Positions 34,330 to 42,790 of a DNA stretch of 64,000 bases are shown here, piece after piece. This DNA comes from JAJZAM01 sp027391075 (GTDB lineage Bacteria > Actinomycetota > Acidimicrobiia > Acidimicrobiales > Palsa-688). The notes beneath the pieces were generated by a model. That model did no database searches, was not told where the DNA came from, and worked only from the letters and a program-made list of their open reading frames with translations. The position numbers and the translations under genes were made by a program. Location of the stretch: the NCBI GenBank assembly GCA_027391075.1, contig DAHYHI010000071.1:62001-126000 (forward strand), written 5' to 3'. The first letter of the stretch is position 1; each line of letters begins with the position of its first letter.

Positions 34330-35892
34330 GTGTCGGAGCCCCTCGAAGCCCCCCTCTCAGGCCTGCAGGTCGAGCTCCTGCAGGTCGGCGCAGCCGGGGA
34401 AGTCGCAGCATGGCTGCTGGCAGGCCTGGGTGTGGCAGTCGAGGTAGCCTCCCGCCCCAACGCCCCATCTGCCGACCCGCACGTCTTCTGGACCTGCACC
34501 GCGCCGACCCCCGACGTGGTCCTGCCGGCAACAGGGATCCGGGCTGACGGCCAGCTACCGCCCAGCGGGGCCCGCCTTCGCCGGTCGCCGATCGCTCTCA
34601 GTGACGCCGGCCTGCCCGAAGGAAGCCTCGTCTACGCTACGGGGGTCGCTCTCGCAGCGGGGGCGCTCGCCGGTCTCCTATCCGGCGCCACCGTAACCGT
34701 CGACGAAGCGGCCGTCGCTGTCGAGATGCGACTACCGGACGTGCTGGCGGCCTCCTACGAGGGGTCGAACACCATGCGCCCGGCCCCTCCTCGCCGAGCC
34801 CCCGGCGGGGGCTTTTACCACGCCGACCTCGGAGCCCCCGGCGCCTCAGACGACTTCGAGCGCCTGCTTGGGACTCTCGCAAGCGAAGTCACGGCCCGCG
34901 ACGTGGCATCCCAGGCCCAGCTTTGGAGGCTGGCGGTCTGCGACTACCGGCCCCGCAAACATCCGCAGGAGCCCGCCCGTATACCCGTTCGCTTCGACGC
35001 GACGCCAGTAGCTAAGCCAGGGAAGGCGGCGCCAGCTCCCGGACCGATACGTCCCGGCGGTCGCCTTGACTGCATGGTGGTGGATCTGACGTCGATGTGG
35101 GCCGGGCCGCTCGCCACCCGCCTGCTGGGCGACCTTGGCGCGACGGTAACCAAGGTGGAACCTGCGTTTCGTCCCGACGGTACCCGTGCCGTCGCGGGCG
35201 GGGGCATCTACCCCGGTGGCGTCCAAGTGGACCCTGGGCGCGACAGCGCCATGTGGAACGCCCTCAACCGTTGGAAGCCCCACGAGGACCTCGACCTTCG
35301 CGAACCCGCAGCCATGGACCGTTTCGTCACTCTCGCACGGCGCGCCGACGTGGTGATCGACTCCTTCTCGCCGAGGGTCCTGGCCAACCTCGACCTGCCC
35401 GGCAGGGTCGGCCCCGGCCCGCTTTGGGTGTCGATGCCTGCTTTCGGGCCTGGCGTCCAGCGGGACTGGGTCGCCTACGGCACCGGCGTGCACGCCCAGT
35501 CAGGGCTTGGCGACACATTGCCAGCGCTCGGCGGCGATGAGAATCAGCGCTTCCACGAGCCGGCAGTCTCCTACCCGGATCCCCTCTGCGGCCTGACCGG
35601 CGCCCTCGCCGTCCTGGCAGGGCTGGCCGCCAGGCGCCTGGGGCGCCGCGTCGCTCGGGCCGAGGTGTCGTTGGACGAGGCGATCCAACCGTTGTGCTCG
35701 GGGGTGGACGGCGCGGCGTTGACCGCCGGGCGTGCTTGCCCTGGGCAAGGCTACGGAATTTCGACTCTACGGTGTCGCGGCGACGGGGAAGGGCGCAAGC
35801 TTCTGGACCTCGCTTCGGAGCTCGGGCTGACGGCGACATGGGAGGTTGGGGGCCGAGCACTTCGCCATCCCGCCGGCCCGCTAAGAATCTAA
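34330..35892 (+). CDS. CaiB/BaiF-type (class III) CoA-transferase with extra N-terminal half
   Basis: A 520-residue protein. The recognisable class III CoA-transferase starts near residue 240 (VVDLTSMWAGPLATRLLGDLGATVTKVEP), with NRWKPHEDLDL, ADVVIDSFSPR, and the segment SYPDPLCGLTGALAVLAGL that contains the catalytic Asp, then AEVSLDEA. It ends soon after, shorter than usual at the C-terminus. Residues 1-230 look like a compressed, degenerate copy of the same family (GLQVELLQVGAAGEVAAWLLAGLG and ATGVALAAGALAGLLSG). GTG at 34330 is the most likely start but no strong ribosome-binding site is seen. Confidence 0.72.
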   Translation: MSEPLEAPLSGLQVELLQVGAAGEVAAWLLAGLGVAVEVASRPNAPSADPHVFWTCTAPTPDVVLPATGIRADGQLPPSGARLRRSPIALSDAGLPEGSLVYATGVALAAGALAGLLSGATVTVDEAAVAVEMRLPDVLAASYEGSNTMRPAPPRRAPGGGFYHADLGAPGASDDFERLLGTLASEVTARDVASQAQLWRLAVCDYRPRKHPQEPARIPVRFDATPVAKPGKAAPAPGPIRPGGRLDCMVVDLTSMWAGPLATRLLGDLGATVTKVEPAFRPDGTRAVAGGGIYPGGVQVDPGRDSAMWNALNRWKPHEDLDLREPAAMDRFVTLARRADVVIDSFSPRVLANLDLPGRVGPGPLWVSMPAFGPGVQRDWVAYGTGVHAQSGLGDTLPALGGDENQRFHEPAVSYPDPLCGLTGALAVLAGLAARRLGRRVARAEVSLDEAIQPLCSGVDGAALTAGRACPGQGYGISTLRCRGDGEGRKLLDLASELGLTATWEVGGRALRHPAGPLRI

Positions 35893-35949
35893 GGCACCCA
35901 CCGCACGCTACCGACCCGCTCCGACCCGCGTCCGGGTACCCTGAACCGC

Positions 35950-37194
35950 TTGCCTGCATCTCTTCGCCCGCTTAGACAACGTAACTTCGCTCTTTTGTGG
36001 TCGGCGGCATTGGTGTCCAACGTCGGGTCGTGGATGCAGACCGTCGCGGTGGGCGTGCTTGTAACAGCCAGGACCGGCCAGGCCGGCTGGACGGGCCTTG
36101 TTGCTGCCGCTGGTTTCCTGCCGATCGGGCTGCTGTCACCTCTCGGCGGTGTGATGGCCGACAGGATGGACCGGCGCGGCTGGCTGTTCGCCACGACACT
36201 CGGCGAGACGCTCTTCGCCGTAGCCCTGGCTCTGCTAGCGGCTACGGGACACCCCTCGCCGGGAGCGGTGACACTTCTAGTGCTGGGCGGGGGGGCGATG
36301 TCGGCCGTGGGGTTCCCTGCCTACCAGGCTATGATGCCCGACCTCGTAGCGCCCGAGGAGTTGGGGGCAGCGATCTCGCTGTCCTCCGCCCAGTTCAACC
36401 TGGGCCGGGTGGTCGGACCGGCGCTCGCAGGCCTGGCGATAGCCGCTGGCGGCTATGCGTGGGCGTTCGCTATAAACGCTGCTTCTTTCTTCGCCGTGCT
36501 CGGCGCTCTGATCGCCCTGCGCCTGCCTGCCACGGCGCCGCGCTCTGACAGCCTGTCACTTCGCCGTCGCCTCGCCGAGGGTGCCAAGGCGACGTTGTCA
36601 AACCCCCCAGCCCGCTTCGCCGTGTTGCTCATATCGGTCGTGGCGCTGACAGCCTCGCCGTTCATCGCGTTGGTGCCGGCGATGGCGATCGACGTGTTCC
36701 ACGCCGGCGCTGCCGGCACTTCGCTTCTCGTCAGCGCCCAGGGGGTGGGCGCTGTGTGCGGCGCCCTGGCGGTGACACCGCTCGTGTCCCGCTTCGGACG
36801 CCGAGCGGTCCTGATCGGAGATCTGGCCGGGGTGGTAGCCAGCCTGGTCGCGTACGCTGCCGCCCCGGACTTGTGGGCCGGCGCAGCTGCGCTGGTGCTG
36901 GTAGGCGCCTGCTACATCGGGCTGCTCGCCGGCGCGAACACGATCGTGCAGCTGCACGCCCCTCCAACGCTGCGAGGTCGAATGCTCGGCATCTACATGA
37001 TGGCGCTGGGGATCCTCTACCCGCTCGGGGCTGTCGTCCAGGGCGCCATAGCGGGCTCCGGGGACCTCAGGGTCGTTACCGCAGGCGGCGCGCTCGTATT
37101 GGGAGCCGCCTTGGTCAGCGCTCTCGCTGCCGACCGGCTGCCGGCAGGTCTCGACCGACCTGCGCTCGACACGAACGTCGACGCTCGACGCTGA
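35950..37194 (+). CDS. MFS transporter (MFS_3, EntS-like)
   Basis: A 414-residue, 12-TM major facilitator. The N-terminal RNFALLWSAALVSNVGSWMQ and the loop GGVMADRMDRRG (motif A) are typical of the EntS/MFS_3 group, which exports siderophores or drugs. TTG start at 35950. Substrate unknown. Confidence 0.85.
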   Translation: MPASLRPLRQRNFALLWSAALVSNVGSWMQTVAVGVLVTARTGQAGWTGLVAAAGFLPIGLLSPLGGVMADRMDRRGWLFATTLGETLFAVALALLAATGHPSPGAVTLLVLGGGAMSAVGFPAYQAMMPDLVAPEELGAAISLSSAQFNLGRVVGPALAGLAIAAGGYAWAFAINAASFFAVLGALIALRLPATAPRSDSLSLRRRLAEGAKATLSNPPARFAVLLISVVALTASPFIALVPAMAIDVFHAGAAGTSLLVSAQGVGAVCGALAVTPLVSRFGRRAVLIGDLAGVVASLVAYAAAPDLWAGAAALVLVGACYIGLLAGANTIVQLHAPPTLRGRMLGIYMMALGILYPLGAVVQGAIAGSGDLRVVTAGGALVLGAALVSALAADRLPAGLDRPALDTNVDARR

Positions 37195-37205
37195 GCCGAC
37201 TAGGC

Positions 37206-38243
37206 CTAGCCGAGGATCGCCTCGGCGACGCGGCGCATCTCCGCGACGTCCCTGGCGCCGACGACTATCGCCGTGACGCCGGCTTCCTCCCACATGGACA
37301 CCTCGTCGCGGATGCGCTCGGCCGTCCCGACCAGGCAGACGTCGCCGACCATCTCGTCGGGTACCGCCGCTATCGCCTCGTCCTTCTTGCCGGCCAGGTA
37401 GAGGTCCTGGATCGTCTCTACCTGGGCTTCATAGCCCATGCGGGCGAACACTTCCTTGTGGAAGTTCACCTCTTTGGCTCCCATACCTCCCGCGTACAAA
37501 GCGACGGTCGGCTTCATGGACTGGAGCACCCTGTCCCGATCGTCGGTGACGACGACGGATACGCTCGCCATGATCTCGAAGTCCCCGGAGTTACGCCTGG
37601 CGCCGGGCCTGGCGAACCCCTCGGCCAGCCAGGAACGGTACATGGCGCCGACCCGTGGTGAGAAGTACATCGGCAGCCAACCGTCGGCTATCTCCGCGCT
37701 CAGCGCAACGTTCTTCGGGCCTTCCGCCCCGAGGTAGACAGGAAGGTCGGCGCGAAGCGGGTGCAGTATCGAACGCAGCGGCTTGCCGTAGCCGGTCGCC
37801 CCCGGCCCCTGGTATGGGATCGGGTAGTGGGGGCCTTCGCTGGTCACCGGCTGGTCCCGGGCGAGGACCCTCCGGACGATGTCGACGTACTCCCGTGTCC
37901 TCGCGAGAGGCTGGGCGAAAGGCCTTCCGTACCAGCCTTCGACGACCTGCGGTCCTGACAGGCCCAAACCCAGGGCGAAACGCCCTCCGCTTAGATGGTC
38001 GAGCGTCATCGCCGCCATCGCTGTCGCTGTCGGGGTGCGAGCTGACATCTGCACGATGGACGTCCCCAGCCTTATCGTCGACGTGGACGAACCGTACCAG
38101 GCGAGAGGGGTAAGAGCGTCCGATCCGTACGCCTCGGCGGTGAAGACGATGTCGAAGCCGAGCTTCTCGGCTTCGAGCACCTTTTCGAGCGCGTTAGCCG
38201 GGGGCGTAGCCCCCCAGTAACCGAGTTGCAATCCTAGTTTCAC
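37206..38243 (-). CDS. LLM-class F420-dependent oxidoreductase
   Basis: A 345-residue luciferase-like (beta/alpha)8 protein. Actinobacterial F420-dependent LLM signatures are visible: MKLGLQLGYWG, FTAEAYGSDALTPLAWYGSST, RLGTSIVQMSARTPT, TLDHLSGGRFALGLGLSGPQVVEGWYG and the C-terminal GTAERIRDE. It would use F420 made with the nearby fbiC. Substrate unknown. Convergent with the MFS gene. Confidence 0.92.
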   Translation of the reverse strand: MKLGLQLGYWGATPPANALEKVLEAEKLGFDIVFTAEAYGSDALTPLAWYGSSTSTIRLGTSIVQMSARTPTATAMAAMTLDHLSGGRFALGLGLSGPQVVEGWYGRPFAQPLARTREYVDIVRRVLARDQPVTSEGPHYPIPYQGPGATGYGKPLRSILHPLRADLPVYLGAEGPKNVALSAEIADGWLPMYFSPRVGAMYRSWLAEGFARPGARRNSGDFEIMASVSVVVTDDRDRVLQSMKPTVALYAGGMGAKEVNFHKEVFARMGYEAQVETIQDLYLAGKKDEAIAAVPDEMVGDVCLVGTAERIRDEVSMWEEAGVTAIVVGARDVAEMRRVAEAILG

Positions 38244-38350
38244 GAACCCGAGGCTAGCCTTGCGGGCTGCCGCCCCGCTGGTTCAGGGGACCGGGTTCGC
38301 CGCGTCCCGATGGCCCCCTACCCCAAGCCGGGGTTCCGGAGTAGCTGCCC

Positions 38351-39241
38351 CTACTCGGTGTTGCGTTGCGTGAAGGAAACTATCGCCCTGGCTGTCAGAA
38401 GGATGATGACAAGAAGGACGATCAGTATCAGGGCTGCGTCGAAGGAGAGGTCGACTGCTTTCTGAGACGGCTGGTTGTAGAACGTCCACACGGCATAGGT
38501 CAGATATGCGACAGGTTGGTGGGTTAGGGAGAGAGTCGGATCGGCCTGCGTGAACCCTGCCGTGTACAGGAGAGGTGCGGTCTCTCCCAAGGAGATAGCG
38601 AGAGCCACCAAGATGCCTGTCGTGATGCCCGGCAGACCTGAGCGCAGCACGATCCTGCGTAACGAGTGGGAGTCGCTCATCCCCAGAGCGTCCGCTCCTT
38701 CGCGGTAAGAACTCGGTACCTGTCGCAATGCGAGCTCGGTGGCCTTGGCGGTGTAGGGCACGGTCATCAAAGTAAGGGTTATGAGACCGGCTAGGAGCGA
38801 GAAGCCCCAGTGGAATGTGACCACGAATGCGAGGTAGCCCACGTAGCCGATGACGATGGAAGGAATTCCGGCTAGGACCTCTGAACCGGTCCGTAGGACA
38901 GCGCCGACCGGCCCCGTTGCGTACTCCGCCAGGTATATGCCGCTGGCGACTCCCACGCCGCCGGCGAGGATCGCGACTCCGAACAAGAAGGCGAGGCTTC
39001 CCAGGATCTCGTTCTCAAGTCCGCCCGAGCCGGCGGCGCCGGTGGTCGTCAGTACCGACCACTGCCAGTGCGGCACCGCCCGGGACACCACGCCGTAGAG
39101 GATCCACAGCGCCGGCCCGACGATGACCAGCAGCGCTAGGTACGCCACTCCCCACAGGGCGTTGTCGACGAGCCTACGCCGCAACAAAGTCTTGCGGATC
39201 AGAGGCCGGTCAGCCGTCGTGCCAGAAAGCACAGTACTCAC
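38351..39241 (-). CDS. pstA: Phosphate ABC transporter permease PstA
   Basis: A 296-residue inner-membrane permease with six TM helices. The EAA loop appears as REGADALGMSDSHSLRRIVLRSGLPGITTG. Together with PstC it forms the channel for high-affinity phosphate uptake. Its start overlaps the pstC stop by 4 bp. Last gene of the leftward pstB-pstS-pstC-pstA group. Confidence 0.95.
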   Translation of the reverse strand: MSTVLSGTTADRPLIRKTLLRRRLVDNALWGVAYLALLVIVGPALWILYGVVSRAVPHWQWSVLTTTGAAGSGGLENEILGSLAFLFGVAILAGGVGVASGIYLAEYATGPVGAVLRTGSEVLAGIPSIVIGYVGYLAFVVTFHWGFSLLAGLITLTLMTVPYTAKATELALRQVPSSYREGADALGMSDSHSLRRIVLRSGLPGITTGILVALAISLGETAPLLYTAGFTQADPTLSLTHQPVAYLTYAVWTFYNQPSQKAVDLSFDAALILIVLLVIILLTARAIVSFTQRNTE

Positions 39242-40314
39242 AGCCCACGCCCCACGGGCAGTCCAGCTGCCGACACGCGACGCACGAGCAAGCGTGCCAG
39301 AAGGTTCACGACCAGGGTTATCAGCGCCAGAACCAGGGCAGCCTCGGCGAGTGATTTCACGGCGAAGCCACTTGAGTCGGTGAAGGCGGAGTCCAGTTGG
39401 GTGACGATCGTCGCTGCCACCGTAGTCATTGGGGCGAAGAGACTCGTCGGAGACCCGCTCAGAACGACTCCTGACACCATGGCAACGGCCATAGTCTCGC
39501 CGAGCGCCCGGGCCAGGCCCAAGACGGCGGCTCCCACGATCCCAGCGGCCACCCAGGGAATCGTTACTGCGCGGGCGACTTCCCAGTCGGTCATGCCTAG
39601 AGCGGCTGCACCTTCTTGAGGCAGAGCTGGCACCTGTCTTAGGAGATCACGAGTCGTCGCAGCGACTATCGGAATGACCATGATCGACAACACCAGACCT
39701 GTCGTCGCAAGGCCCTCGCCGTTGCCCGGGGAGCCTCGAAAGAAGCTCAGCACAGGTACGTCGGGGATGTTCCTTGCTATCACAGGGTACACGTGGTGAG
39801 CTAACAGCGGTCCGAGTGTCAGAGCCCCCCACAAACCGACGATCACGCTCGGGATGCCCGCAAGCACCTCTAACGCAAAGCCGACTACCCTAGAGGCCCG
39901 CTTGGGCAAGCGGTAGACCACGGCGAGCGCCCCGAAGACTGATACCGGGATAGCGATGATCCCTGCGATTAGGGAGGAGGCGAGGGTGCCCATAGCCCAC
40001 CCGAAGATCCCGAAGCTAGCGCCACCTGGGTGTTGAACCCCGTGAGTGGTGACCATACTCCCATAGGAGTTACCCAGGTTGAACGCAGTCTTGGTGAAGA
40101 AGGACCCACCGTTGAGCTGGATGGCCGGGAGGGCCTCCACCAGAAGCACCACTACGATGAAGACCAACCCGGCGAGTGGAAGGACCGCAACGCTCCCACT
40201 CAGCCAGGGCAGGACGCCGCCGAGCACACTCCGCCGTTTAGGTACGGCGGGCGCCAGCGGGTCGTCCGGGGGACCCACGAGGCCCGTCTCCCCCGGTGGA
40301 TTCTCTGGGATCAT
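39238..40314 (-). CDS. pstC: Phosphate ABC transporter permease PstC
   Basis: A 358-residue permease with a Pro-rich cytoplasmic N-terminus and at least six TM helices. The EAA-type loop reads PQEGAAALGMTDWEVARAVTIPW. Paired with PstA and preceded by pstS. Confidence 0.95.
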   Translation of the reverse strand: MIPENPPGETGLVGPPDDPLAPAVPKRRSVLGGVLPWLSGSVAVLPLAGLVFIVVVLLVEALPAIQLNGGSFFTKTAFNLGNSYGSMVTTHGVQHPGGASFGIFGWAMGTLASSLIAGIIAIPVSVFGALAVVYRLPKRASRVVGFALEVLAGIPSVIVGLWGALTLGPLLAHHVYPVIARNIPDVPVLSFFRGSPGNGEGLATTGLVLSIMVIPIVAATTRDLLRQVPALPQEGAAALGMTDWEVARAVTIPWVAAGIVGAAVLGLARALGETMAVAMVSGVVLSGSPTSLFAPMTTVAATIVTQLDSAFTDSSGFAVKSLAEAALVLALITLVVNLLARLLVRRVSAAGLPVGRGL

Positions 40315-40351
40315 CTATGACGGTCGCCCGGCAAGACTAAGACGGCGCCAA

Positions 40352-41539
40352 TCACTGGATCTTGGCTATCTGGGCATCGGAGAGGTCGATCACAGATTGC
40401 GGGAGCGGCTGGAAGTTCACCGGGCCGAGGAAGGAGGTCGCTGATCCGTGGTTGGGGTCTAGCGCCCAGTAGAGGAACGCCCTTATCGCCTGGGCCGTCG
40501 TGGAGGACGACTGTTGCGACATGACGATGCCGTACTCGTAGTTGATGATCGGATACCCATTGGAAGCAGGACCATAGATCAATGCGAGCGACTCGTTAGC
40601 TGGTGTCTTGGCAACGAAGCTCGAGGCTTCGGCCTGTATGGTCGAGGGGCTTGGCAATAAGTAATTGCCTGACGCATTGCTGATCATAGCCTCGCCCAGG
40701 CCGGCCGCTTGGGTCTGCGTGTGGAAGCTCACCCCGATGTAGGCGATGCAGCCCTTGGTCGCCCCGCACGTGGTGACCATGCCACCGTTGCCGTTAGCCG
40801 AAAGGGCGCTAGGTATGTTCGGCCAGCTCACCGTGGTGTTGAACCCTGCAGTCCAAATGCTCGAAGCGGAGTCCGTCAGGTAAGTGGTGAAGATGAACGT
40901 GTCACCAGAACCGTCGGAACGGTGCACCGGGACGACCGGCAGATTTGGGAGGGTCACACCAGGATTCAGGGCTGCTATCGCCGCGTCGTTCCAGTTGGTG
41001 ATCTTGCCGGTGTACATCTCGGCGATCACTTTCCCGCTCAGCTTGAGGTTGCCGCTGACGCCAGGAACGTTGTAGTTGATCTGCTGGGCGGAGATGGCCA
41101 ACGGGATGTTCTCGATACCGGGGTACGTCGTGAACGCAGATGGCGGAAGGTAGGCGTCCGACGCCCCGATGTCTATCGTCGCCTTCTCCGCCTGAGCTAT
41201 GCCAGTGCCCGACCCGGTGCCTTGCGGCGTGATAGTCACGTTGGAGTAGAGGCCGTGGTATGCCGGCGCCCACTCTTGGAACAAAGGGTAGAGCAGGGTG
41301 CTACCCGTCTCTGAGAGGTTCACAGTTCCACTAGGTGGGGTGAGGTCGGTTACAGGGCTACTCGTGGACCCAGCGGTCGACGAAGGGCTGGAGGCGGTCG
41401 CCGTCGTGGCAGTGCTTCCGGCTGTCGTGGCTGAGCTCGACGCCGCTTTGGTCGACGAGCTTCCACAAGCCGCTACCGTCACGCCGGCTGCTATAACGGC
41501 GGCGGCCTTCAACGTGAAATTAATCTTGTGCTTGGACAT
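40352..41539 (-). CDS. pstS: Phosphate-binding lipoprotein PstS
   Basis: A 395-residue periplasmic-type binding lipoprotein. Signal peptide with lipobox VAAC near residue 25, then a Ser/Thr/Ala-rich linker of about 50 residues. Binding-site motifs are GSTLLYPLFQEW, TGSGTGIAQ, IGASDAYLPP and HRSDGSGDTF. ATG at 41539 preferred to 41581 because the signal peptide starts there and GAAAGAAGAGTTCACC precedes it. Downstream of pstB rather than at the head of the operon. Confidence 0.95.
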   Translation of the reverse strand: MSKHKINFTLKAAAVIAAGVTVAACGSSSTKAASSSATTAGSTATTATASSPSSTAGSTSSPVTDLTPPSGTVNLSETGSTLLYPLFQEWAPAYHGLYSNVTITPQGTGSGTGIAQAEKATIDIGASDAYLPPSAFTTYPGIENIPLAISAQQINYNVPGVSGNLKLSGKVIAEMYTGKITNWNDAAIAALNPGVTLPNLPVVPVHRSDGSGDTFIFTTYLTDSASSIWTAGFNTTVSWPNIPSALSANGNGGMVTTCGATKGCIAYIGVSFHTQTQAAGLGEAMISNASGNYLLPSPSTIQAEASSFVAKTPANESLALIYGPASNGYPIINYEYGIVMSQQSSSTTAQAIRAFLYWALDPNHGSATSFLGPVNFQPLPQSVIDLSDAQIAKIQ

Positions 41540-41635
41540 GGTGAACTCTTCTTTCCGCGAGGCGGAGCGGTCACGCTCCACTGGATTGATTTGAGGGAAA
41601 TTTGTTCTGATTCGGCGATGGACGGCTGCGACTAG

Positions 41636-42415
41636 CTAGCCGATTCTCCCGCTGACGTAATGTTGCGTCTCGGGATGTTGTGGGTCGTCGAACATCGTCG
41701 GTGTCGGCCCGAACTCGACCATCTGGCCCTCGTAGAAGAACATCGTGTAGTCTGACACTCTCTTGGCCTGAGCCAGATTGTGCGTGACGATTATGAGGGT
41801 CAAGGCTGGGACGAGGCTTCGCAGCAGCGTCTCGACGGATTCCATCGAGATCGGGTCGAGCGACGACGTCGGCTCGTCCAGCAGCAGAATGTCCGGTCCG
41901 ACTGCCAGTGCCCGTGCGAGGCAAAGCAGCTGCTGCTGTCCCCCTGAGAGGCGAAACGGGGAGTCGCTCAGTCTGTCTTTTAGAACGTCCCAGAGCCGTA
42001 CTTCCCGAAGACGTGCCTCGGCGATCTGGGGCCACTGCCGACGTCCGGCTATCCGATGTGCCCGCACACCCGCGACTACGTTGTCGGCAATTGACATCGG
42101 AAATGGGTTCGGACGCTGGAAGAGCATCCCGACCTGACGGCGCAACTCGCGTAGGTCAACCTTTGGCGACAGAACACTTTCGCCTTGGAAGGAGATCTCG
42201 CCGTCCGCCGAGAAGCCACTGACCCGCTCGTTCATACGGTTGATAGACCGGAGGAAAGTGCTCTTACCCGATCCGGATGGGCCTATCAGCGCTGTTATGC
42301 GACCCTTGGGGATCTCGACGTTTATCCGGTCCATCACTTTCTTCGAGCCGAAAGAGAGCGATAGATCTCGGACCACGAGAGCGCTTTCCATCGGGGTACT
42401 GCTCGCCGTGCTCAT
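41636..42415 (-). CDS. pstB: Phosphate ABC transporter ATPase PstB
   Basis: About 259 residues. Walker A GPSGSGKST, Q-loop VGMLFQRPNPFPMSI (the PstB-specific NPFP), signature LSGGQQQ, Walker B ILLLDEP and the switch His in IIVTHN. It energises PstCA. The start could be GTG at 42493 or ATGs at 42460, 42415 or 42391; the conserved fold begins at about 42391. Leading position in the operon is unusual. No phoU is visible in the window. Confidence 0.93.
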   Translation of the reverse strand: MSTASSTPMESALVVRDLSLSFGSKKVMDRINVEIPKGRITALIGPSGSGKSTFLRSINRMNERVSGFSADGEISFQGESVLSPKVDLRELRRQVGMLFQRPNPFPMSIADNVVAGVRAHRIAGRRQWPQIAEARLREVRLWDVLKDRLSDSPFRLSGGQQQLLCLARALAVGPDILLLDEPTSSLDPISMESVETLLRSLVPALTLIIVTHNLAQAKRVSDYTMFFYEGQMVEFGPTPTMFDDPQHPETQHYVSGRIG

Positions 42416-42548
42416 ACCACCCGGCGCGAGATGGTCAACTTTTGGCAAATCACTCGCCATTGTTGGTCCACTGGACGCCGGGGACTGACGCACTGCGGTC
42501 GCGCCTGCTCGTTGGTGCTATGCGGCTCACGAAGATGAGGCTAACAGT

Positions 42549-42570
42549 GGCGGGTTAAATCCAGTTGAAC
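42549..42570 (-). promoter_or_regulatory. Possible PHO-box repeats upstream of pstB
   Basis: On the minus strand, two adjacent 11-mers, GTTCAACTGGA and TTTAACCCGCC, resemble the GTTCACC-type direct repeat bound by actinobacterial PhoP. They sit about 130 bp before the chosen pstB start (55 bp before the longest). The match is imperfect. Confidence 0.4.
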
Positions 42571-42698
42571 GACTGGGGGAGGCGAGATGAACAGTGTCTT
42601 AAAAGTAGGTTGCAGGCTTGGGAGTCCGGCATGCCCTTTGCGTGGACGTCGATTGGCTGCTCAGGCCGCTCTCAGCATCGAGAGGAGTACCTTCTGAC

Positions 42699-42733
42699 GC
42701 GGCTACAGGGGGGCATAGCCCCCCTGTAGCCGC
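42699..42733. terminator. Perfect 16-bp hairpin between pstB and the Pho84-like gene
   Basis: GCGGCTACAGGGGGGC (42699-42714), spacer ATA, exact complement (42718-42733). It lies about 60 bp after the stop of the leftward transporter gene and would end that transcript before the pstB promoter. No T run follows. Confidence 0.8.
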
Positions 42734-42790
42734 TTAGCAATCGTAAATTTATGAGTGTGAGACTCGCCTTGAGAGAGGCCGTCTCACCAT

